This document shows positions 9,359-15,820 of a stretch of DNA of 15,820 nt, one piece after another. Under the pieces are notes generated by a model. That model did not search any database and was not told where the DNA came from. It saw only the letters and a list, made by a program, of their open reading frames with translations. The translations under genes were made by a program, and so were the position numbers. The stretch's first letter is position 1. Every line of letters starts with the position of its first letter. Source of the DNA: Geosiphon pyriformis (lineage: Eukaryota; Glomeromycota; Glomeromycetes; Archaeosporales; Geosiphonaceae); the NCBI GenBank assembly GCA_016748015.1, contig JAAOMT010000258.1:899558-915377 (forward strand). Direction: 5' to 3'.

Positions 9359-9382
9359 TCACAAAACTTATCACAAAACTTA
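9359..9382. repeat. Exact 12-bp tandem duplication (TCACAAAACTTA)2 inside the transposon
   Basis: TCACAAAACTTA at 9359-9370 is repeated exactly at 9371-9382, between the transposase start and the right TIR. It could be an internal binding site of the transposase or replication slippage. There is no counterpart near the left end. Confidence 0.85.
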
Positions 9383-9420
9383 CCAAAAATGCTTAAACCA
9401 AACGCAATCTTAGTAGATTC

Positions 9421-9449
9421 ATATTTCCAATTTTTTTCTTACCAGACTG
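9421..9449 (-). repeat. Right terminal inverted repeat of the Tc1 element
   Basis: Read on the minus strand from 9449: CAGTCTGGTAAG, seven A, TTGGAAATAT (29 bp), matching the left end with one A fewer. TA follows at 9450-9451. Confidence 0.95.
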
Positions 9450-9451
9450 TA

Positions 9452-10532
9452 TAATGTATTAAAATCAAAAAAATTTAAAAAAGTATTTAAAACTATATGT
9501 TTAAATAAAAAGTTTTAAATTATACTAAAAAAATGGTTTACTTAAACAGCCAAACTCTTTAACTTGATTTTAAATTGCAATAAAAATAATGTATATAAAA
9601 TAAAAAGAATGTATATAAAATAAAAAGATCTTAAATTAACTATTATTATTAATAAATAATATGGTTTAACAGTAAACATAATAATAAGATAAAAAACAAG
9701 CAAATTTTTTTTTGAATAATTGTAATTTTATAATTTAAATTTATAATCTTAGCTTTGGCAAAGTTAAAAAAGTTATATATAATAATAATAAAATTTAAAA
9801 AATATTAATAATATTATTATAACGGCAAAAATAATATAATTGTTAAATTATAAAACCAATATAAATTAATGTACTTATTTTCGTTTCAGGTTTATTTATA
9901 ACTAATTAATAAAATTTGGATAAAAATTTAATTAAAAACATTTGATATATATATTTCAAAAATTAGTTAATATATTATATTTATTTGTTTATTAATAAAT
10001 TATTAATTATTTTGTGAACAATTAATTGTTATTATATATTAACAAAATATGCATGTTTTTTAAGTTAATAATATAATGTTTAATATAAAATATTATTTAT
10101 TCATATAAATGTTTATTTTTTTTGGCTCGATTAAAAAATATAAATTTTTTTGATTATTCTCAATGTTTAAATAGTTTTATATTTTGAAAAATATTCTTAA
10201 ATTATACTAGTGTTTTTTATTGTAGTGCTTTTTATTGTTTTAAAAACATTGGGTTTTCTATGAAAAGCTTTTAATTATCTAAAAAATATTTATACTTTAT
10301 AAAACAACATTTATAAGTAATTGTTATTTTAGATTAAAATAAATTCATAAAAACTATTCAATAAGTTATACTATTCTTTGATTTGATACTGATATATAAC
10401 ACATTAGCAACCAAAAAACAAATTTTACCAATGATTCAAATTTGAGATTAAACTTCAACAATTTTTTTAGCATAAAAAGTCTTGTTTTCTAAAACTCTAG
10501 CATACAGTTTTCAACAGCTTTGATGCACTAGA
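9452..10532. other. AT-rich intergenic block, nothing recognised
   Basis: Long A/T runs with frequent stops in all frames. The only distinct features are a 20-bp tandem duplication at 9588-9627 and a change to more balanced composition near 10380-10400. No gene or RNA recognised. Confidence 0.7.
9588..9627. repeat. Exact 20-bp tandem duplication
   Basis: AATGTATATAAAATAAAAAG occurs at 9588-9607 and immediately again at 9608-9627 with no mismatch, probably a recent slippage event. Confidence 0.9.
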
Positions 10533-10745
10533 TTAATAACTTGCCACTAAACGCCAACCGTTAAGCTCAATGAATTCAAGTTCAGATTTTCGTTTAGTGA
10601 GACAGATCATTTCTAAAATACTTTTTCTGTTCAGTAACCGGTTGAGAGTTGTCCGATTCTGGTTTTTAGATATCGAAAGCAGTAATATTAAATAAGCTTC
10701 TTTTCGATGGAAATATTCATAGTAACAATTTGAGCATTGTTTTTT
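10533..10745 (-). other. 70-codon minus-strand open stretch, possible fossil exon
   Basis: From 10745 the frame reads KKQCSNCYYEYFHRKEAY near its start and ELNGWRLVASY before the stop at 10533-10535. It is preceded by a sequence that reads as a stop (TAG) or as a splice acceptor (GCATAG|). There is no start codon near the left end. It contains a CxxC pair but no complete domain that I recognise. Composition is less AT-rich than the block to its left. A chance open frame is about as likely as a real exon. Confidence 0.2.
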
Positions 10746-11896
10746 CTATGCTATACAATGTATCAAACAGAAAACTCTGGCAACATAGAAAAATTTAAAT
10801 ATTGAAATTGGCAGTTGACCAGATACATGCATTTGGAAACTTTCTCATACAACTTGGAAATTCTTATCTTTATAAAGTTTCATAATAAAAATGGTCTCAA
10901 AATTGAACTTAAAGTAGTAGGGTAAAAACTATGAAGGAAAACTATCAAATCAATTAAAAATGATTAGTTTCAAGACAAGCTTAGCTTCACTTCATTGTCA
11001 CTATAGATTTGGAAATCAAATATGCTAAAAATTTTTAGAATTCTAGAATATCTAGGTTTAAACCTTTTTTTGATCTAAATCATCGAAAGAAATTCGATGA
11101 ACAGTTTCCAAACTCTATTATTTGGGATTGTTTATTTTAATATCAAAACATTTACTTATAAATAGATCTTTATTTGGTTTCAAAACAAAATACAGAGCTA
11201 TATATAATTCAAAATTTATATTTTAGTTTTTTTATTCCCAGGTGAAATGCCCAAAATAGCTCCTCAAATAAGATTATTAAAAAAATACACACACTTTATG
11301 CTGCTTTTCAAAAAAACCTAAAGTAATAAATTCATAAAGGAATCAATTTTTTTTTAAGTGCTATGGGTAATAGACCAAGAGTAATAGGTTTATTCATCAA
11401 TTAGACAATTTAGACTTTAAGTTACTTATAATTTTAGTGTTTTTTCAGTAGTTGATTCTTCCATAAGTAATTAGCTCATTGAAATTCTTTAATGAACAAA
11501 TAAGAAATCCAAAATATGGTAAAACTTAATGAGCTTTCGTTTAATACAATGTAAAAAAAGTCGTTACCTCTTTTGTACCTTAAACATTGGAAATATTCAA
11601 TGATTATTATTGTTAGCGAAATTTACAATTTTTTATTTTTTATAAATTTTGAAAATTTGAAGAGATGAAGGCAGATTCAATAAAAGAGACAGTAAAAATT
11701 AAAATTATAGCGTTTTCTTAAATTTACTCGACCTATTGGGAAAAATTTTACACTGCAAGTATCTCTACACAACGAATCCCCTGTAATTATTGTATGAAAA
11801 AGCAATGCTAAAGGAGAGTTTTTGTTCGAATGTACCCTCTAGCCGTCCCAAACTAGGTTTTTTGAAGATTATTTGGCACTATTAAGACGATACAAG
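10746..11896. other. Intergenic region, nothing recognised
   Basis: Moderately AT-rich. Contains only small inverted repeats, such as CATCGAA / TTCGATG with a 5-nt loop (11081-11099). The right end should hold the 3' UTR and poly(A) site of the gene that ends at 11897; an AATAAC directly overlaps its stop region on the minus strand, but no clean AATAAA is obvious. Confidence 0.6.
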
Positions 11897-14800
11897 TTAT
11901 TCATTCGCAGAATGTGAATTTGAAAGTAAAGTCTCGGATTGACTATCTTCGCTATTACGATCATCTTGTGTTTGCACGATCGAAGAAAATTCATCCTCAA
12001 CGATTGGGGATAATAATCCAGAATAACCACTAGTCATCGGTTGCCACCACATTGATGATCGTAATGCAATTGTGGGACTAATATTGGAAGTAGATGATAC
12101 TTCCATGTCCTCTTGATTGCGAACTCTTACTATACTTGAGTTCTCAAATGTCCTAGGAATTGTAATGTCATTTTGAACGATTGGGTTGGAACGCATGTTG
12201 TCAGGAAATTGTGAATTGCTATTTAAGTCATGTGATATTGAAGCTGATCTTGACGGCATTTGAGGCATCGGAATTTCTGAAGGAAGAAGTTGTAATGGAT
12301 GTCGGAAAGTTTCAGATTTTTGTCCAGATCGATGATCGTTTTGTGGTGCAACCGCGTATTGTGTTTTATAATTGCATATGAGAAATGTATAATATATACG
12401 AAAGATCAGATTGTTTAGGACCATAATAGAAGCGGTTGTGAGTGCAAGAAATGGTACAAGCTGCATTTCAACCACGTATCGGTTGTAAAGAGCCTAAAAA
12501 AAAATAGAATAAATTTTTAATATTTTTAATGAGATTTTGTTTTCCAGGCGATAACCTTTATTTAAAGCAAAGTTCACTACCAGAATAATGAATTGGGGCA
12601 AATCTTGAATTATCAGATTAAATACGTTGGAGAAAAAGATCAACCGTCCCATCTCTGGGGAAGATGGTGCTTTGAATGTAGTTAAATCCATGATTTGAGA
12701 ATACGTAATCATCAAGATGTCAACATTTATGAAAGATAGGATTCCAAAAAAGTAAGCGACATATCGGTTTCTGCGCCACCAATCGGCATATTGTTTGTTT
12801 ATCATATTCTCATGAAGTTGGATAAAAACACTTAGACACGAATTGAAACCAATTGGCGCAAATAAAAAGATTAAGCTATCATAATAGTACATAATTGAGT
12901 GTTAATAGGAATTACTAAATCATTTTCATGAAAGATAAAATGATTTATTAACAAACCTGGGTAAAAACAAGAATGAAATATCCTTTCCATTTTGAAAAAC
13001 AAACAAAAAGTCCAGCAGACAGTCTAATCCATAAAATCCGACTTTAAATACAGTATAGGCGTTCCCCTAATGTTTCATAATTGAAAAAATCAATAAATAT
13101 AGCCTCAATTGCAAAAGGAAAAAACAAAGATTTGAACTTACATTGGAAGTTTGAAAGTGTATGAATGAAGTTACTATAGCCAGGAAGATGATAAAACCCC
13201 CAAAGTATATGAATTCTGCCTTATGGTTTTTCCATAACGAAGCTAAAAAATAAAATAAAATTAACTCAATTAAAAGTCAAATAATCACTTATTATGAAAA
13301 GTAATTTAATTGGGATGAAAAGAATTTTTTTTCATTGAAATTTCGAATGCTACATCTCAAAGAAAACGTACTTATTCCTGATTCCACCGTCAAATCTACA
13401 GTGATCATTGCCCATGTTTTGGGCTCATTTCCTGACTGTGCGAATACAAAAGCGGAATTATTTGGAAGTAATCCAGCTGCCAAATTTTCTTCATGTAATA
13501 TAGGCCCATTATAATTCCAGGTGTTGGTAAAAATTCCATTTTTTGAATAAATCTGTCCGATTATGTTTTTAGTTCCCTTTGCAAATCCAGCAAAAAATAT
13601 TGAGCCAGAGGATAGGGTCTTTACTAATTTCACATCTATATCATTCCTGAAATTCACCGGTCCAGCATCATGTACTTCGCCGTTAGACTTGAACGAGGTT
13701 TGGATATAGGAAGATAGGGTCGAATTTGACTCAATGATAACAGATAGAATGCATTTAAATCCGCTGTTGTCGCTCAATATTTCACAACTCTTTGGATGCA
13801 TGTCGTACACCGGTGTTTTCAAATCATACACGGAAATACCACTATTTGATACATTGTAAGCAGTAGAGTTGAGGAAGTATGCTTTTGACTGCCACTGTGA
13901 TAATAATTGATTTTCTGTTGAATTAGCCGCATTATCGATTGTAGGATTTGTGCCAGTTACCAAGAATCCGTATCTTGAATATTTATGAAAATTAAAGAAC
14001 TTGGATAAGAAAATCGCTTCACAAAATTCTGGAAAGATATTTATATATACTAACCCTCCATCAGGAGTGGGAAAAATTTCAAAATCAGTATGATCCAATG
14101 ATACAGATATGTTAGAGGTCGAGATCTGTTGAAAACTGTTGTTCCTGTAATAATAATTGAGTTTTTTTTAGAAAGGTTTGAAAAATTTAATGTAAAATTT
14201 GTCAAAACAAATGAAGACCTACGATAAACTAAATTGTACCCAGCTAAGTAAGTTCGAATTGTCATAATAATTTGCGAAAATAAAGTCATCCCCTGATATC
14301 ATATTTGCCACAGCGGCTCCCTTTTTAATTTTTCCAGTATCATTAGTTGTTAAATTACCAAATTGTATTTCACTGTGAAAGTTCAAAAAATCTTGATCAT
14401 TAAGCGTAACTGAAATTTAATTAAAAGCAATAAAATAAAATAAATTACTTTATAATTTTTTCATTCCAGTCTACGACTAGCCCACTCCGCTGATAAACAT
14501 TCTTTAATTGACCATTTAATTCAGTTTCTTGAAACTTTGTGAAAAAGGTCAAAAAAATGAACCCTTTGCTCAGTGGATATATCTCGATTAAATCTTTGCA
14601 GAAATTGATACTCGTTATTGATGGGTATTTGAAGTCAATTTTTTGCACTGTTGAATTCAAGTGAACCAAACGCAATCGAATTTTATCGTCAACGCATCTA
14701 TCTGTCGTGCTATGATTGGTGGTCGTAAAGTTTTCTGCAGGAGGAGAAGTGAATTTTACTAAACGTAATAATACGTCACCACTCATGTATGACTTTGCAC

Positions 14801-14939
14801 TCCATAAAGTTAAGTCTTTTTCTTCTTCAGTATATAGAATATTAGTTTGTGGGACTGCGTTGCTTATATTTGGGAAAATTATTGACAATAATATTAAAAG
14901 AATATATGTTATCGATTTAGAAGATAGTGATTTTCTCAT
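11897..14939 (-). CDS. Seven-exon gene for an 838-residue secreted-ectodomain, multi-pass membrane protein (orphan receptor-like)
   Basis: My exon model on the minus strand is 14939-14449, 14372-14223, 14144-13372, 13242-13142, 13066-12957, 12875-12581 and 12493-11897. All introns are GT-AG (76, 78, 129, 75, 81, 87 nt) and all joins stay in frame, giving 2517 nt with one terminal stop. The protein has a signal peptide (~1-28, hydrophobic ITYILLILLSIIF). Its ectodomain (~29-481) has about eleven NxS/T sites and repeated PxxxG-hydrophobic blocks (IYPLSKGFIFL 120-130, IFPTPDGGLVYI 237-248, LSSGSIFFAGF 391-401) suggestive of beta-propeller blades. About six membrane segments follow (~482-500, 511-529, 537-560, 580-600, 619-640, 652-674), then a Ser/Asn/Pro-rich tail (~680-838). 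The last membrane pair contains LPQFIIL. It resembles expanded families of unnamed fungal membrane proteins; the ligand and function are unknown. A cell-surface sensor is an inference. Confidence 0.85.
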
Positions 14940-14986
14940 TTTTCTCTTAAAAGTATAGAAACGTTTTCAAGAATTTATTCTACAAA

Positions 14987-15000
14987 TGATATATATATAA
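14987..15000 (-). promoter_or_regulatory. TATA-like tract upstream of the membrane-protein gene
   Basis: On the minus strand TTATATATATATC lies about 50 bp before the ATG at 14939. The sequence between them is mixed and could serve as a short 5' leader. In AT-rich DNA such tracts are common, so this is a position-based suggestion only. Confidence 0.35.
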
Positions 15001-15197
15001 TTTTTTATCAAGGTAAGAAGACTGGATCATAGATTGTCAAACAAAGCAAAGACTAATGCATCAAAGGTTTTTTTTTGTAACTGTTTGTATATTTAGCAAA
15101 AGGGTACCCAATTGTCAACAATAAAATATTTCTGGCTTTCAATGAAAAATTTATGGAAACAAATCGCAAATATTTTTAAAATTGAATGGTTGGTCTT

Positions 15198-15550
15198 TTA
15201 CAGATAGAGAATGAAAAGACCCAAATGTTGTAAAGGCCGAAAGTTGTTTGGAGGACCGTCATTTTTTGATTTGGTTTTTATACTTTGCGTACACAAAACC
15301 AAATGAAAAATTTCCGAAAGTATGAAACTATAACTAGGTGAACCGATTCTCCTTAATAGATAAATCATTTCTAAAGTGAAAAAATGGATAAGCGTTTGTG
15401 TATTCATAGTTAAACTTGATATAATATTTTTAACACCTCTAATTTTAGTAACAAAAACTATAAATTGATTTCCCGTTTCTGACAAATATTTCGCATGGTG
15501 CTACAGACCAATCTGTGTCCTACGATTTGGGGGATCAAATTCGCCAAGAG
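15198..15550 (-). other. Doubtful minus-strand open stretch, possible dispersed repeat or decayed gene
   Basis: A minus-strand frame is open from 15485 to 15198 (95 residues, including LSETGNQFIVFVTK, LIHFFTLEMIYLLRRIGS and NDGPPNNFRPLQHLGLF). It extends upstream through one further stop with GEFDPPNRRTQIGL. There is no good start codon and no recognised domain. The plus strand over the same place has a short ATG frame from 15210 (RPKCCKGRKLFGGPSFF), so neither strand is clearly favoured. Composition is richer in G and C than its flanks. I suspect a repeat copied elsewhere in the genome, but cannot test it. Confidence 0.25.
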
Positions 15551-15820
15551 CTGAGTTCTTTATATCCTTTTAAATAATTAAAAAATTTGGATTGTTAAAA
15601 TATTATTTGTGAAAGACTTTTACAGAAAGTTGCAAATATGATCAATCTTTAAAATAATTTCAATTTATTATTTTGTATTATAAAGTACAAGAGAATTTGA
15701 ATGTATTATTTAATGGTTACAAACAACTAACTGTTTAAACCTGGATAATTTTTATTATTATAGATAAAGATTAATGGTGATGAATATAAGTTCAATTGAT
15801 TTTTGTGTAGCCTAAACAAA
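15551..15820. other. AT-rich flank, nothing recognised
   Basis: No open frame of note, no repeats and no RNA-like fold recognised up to the end of the window. Confidence 0.6.

Larger units (their letters stand above)
8159..9449 (-). mobile_element. Tc1-type (DD34E) DNA transposon, complete but inactivated, 1291 bp
   Basis: Seen: inverted ends beginning CAGTCTGGTAAG, at 8159 on the plus strand and 9449 on the minus strand, with TA immediately outside both (8157-8158 and 9450-9451), as expected for TA target duplication by Tc1/mariner elements. Between them a single reading frame on the minus strand encodes a DD34E transposase with four stops. Length, TIR length and domain order fit a simple single-gene Tc1 element. 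About 190 bp lie between the transposase ATG and the right end, and 93 bp between the left TIR and the stop. The ends look intact, so it could still be moved by a transposase supplied in trans (inference). Confidence 0.95.

Noticed and set aside
8132-9570. 13-bp direct repeat TTTAACTTGATTT at 8132-8144 and 9558-9570, on either side of the Tc1 element
   Set aside because: Not adjacent to the element ends, and Tc1 elements duplicate only TA; probably chance in AT-rich DNA.
11473-11535. Inverted AGCTCATT / AATGAGCT pair
   Set aside because: Only 8 bp with no extension; not enough for a transposon end.
12181-12381. Plus-strand 66-codon frame
   Set aside because: Antisense to the last exon of the membrane-protein gene.
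14716-14958. Plus-strand 80-codon frame
   Set aside because: Antisense to the first exon, whose signal peptide and splicing support the minus strand.
15270-15303. Inverted repeat TTTGGTTTT / AAAACCAAA with a 16-nt loop
   Set aside because: Short, low complexity, no T-run or partner element to suggest a function.
1-15820. tRNA, rRNA and CRISPR-like features
   Set aside because: No cloverleaf, conserved rRNA block or spaced repeats were recognised by eye; a tRNA scan was not possible.

Overview
The window looks like nuclear DNA of a filamentous fungus with a very AT-rich, transposon-laden genome. An arbuscular mycorrhizal fungus of the Rhizophagus type is my best guess. The support is the AT-rich intergenic DNA, short GT-AG introns (75-129 nt) in the one intact host gene, and decayed Ty3/mdg4 (gypsy) and Tc1/mariner elements. 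No search was run, so the organism call is an inference.

Region 1 (1-~4670, + strand) is the 3' part of a Ty3/mdg4-type LTR retrotransposon. The order protease, reverse transcriptase, RNase H, integrase identifies the group. The pol reading frame is broken by several in-frame stops, one frameshift and changed active-site residues, so the copy is dead. Behind integrase lies an extra, unrecognised reading frame. After it comes a putative 3' LTR with seven exact tandem 12-bp units just upstream of a TATA box and AATAAA signals. Gag and the 5' LTR would lie outside the window.

Region 2 (~4670-6300) is intergenic DNA with fossil coding pieces: an unrecognised minus-strand coding remnant next to the LTR, a short plus-strand fragment resembling the C-terminus of a Tc1/mariner transposase, and another minus-strand open stretch.

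Region 3 (~6300-10400) is extremely AT-rich and essentially gene-free. It contains one complete but inactivated Tc1-type transposon (8159-9449, 1291 bp) with ~30-bp terminal inverted repeats, TA at both ends and a DD34E transposase carrying four in-frame stops.

Region 4 (~10400-11890) is less AT-rich and has no convincing gene.

Region 5 (11897-14939, - strand) holds the only gene that looks intact. Seven exons join in frame into an 838-residue protein with a signal peptide, a glycosylation-rich ectodomain with propeller-like repeated motifs, about six membrane segments and a long Ser/Asn-rich tail. It looks like an orphan cell-surface receptor or sensor. Its upstream region has a TATA-like tract, and further out (15198-15550) a second doubtful minus-strand open stretch that may be a dispersed repeat.

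The genes do not form a pathway: one host membrane-protein gene sits beside a graveyard of mobile elements.
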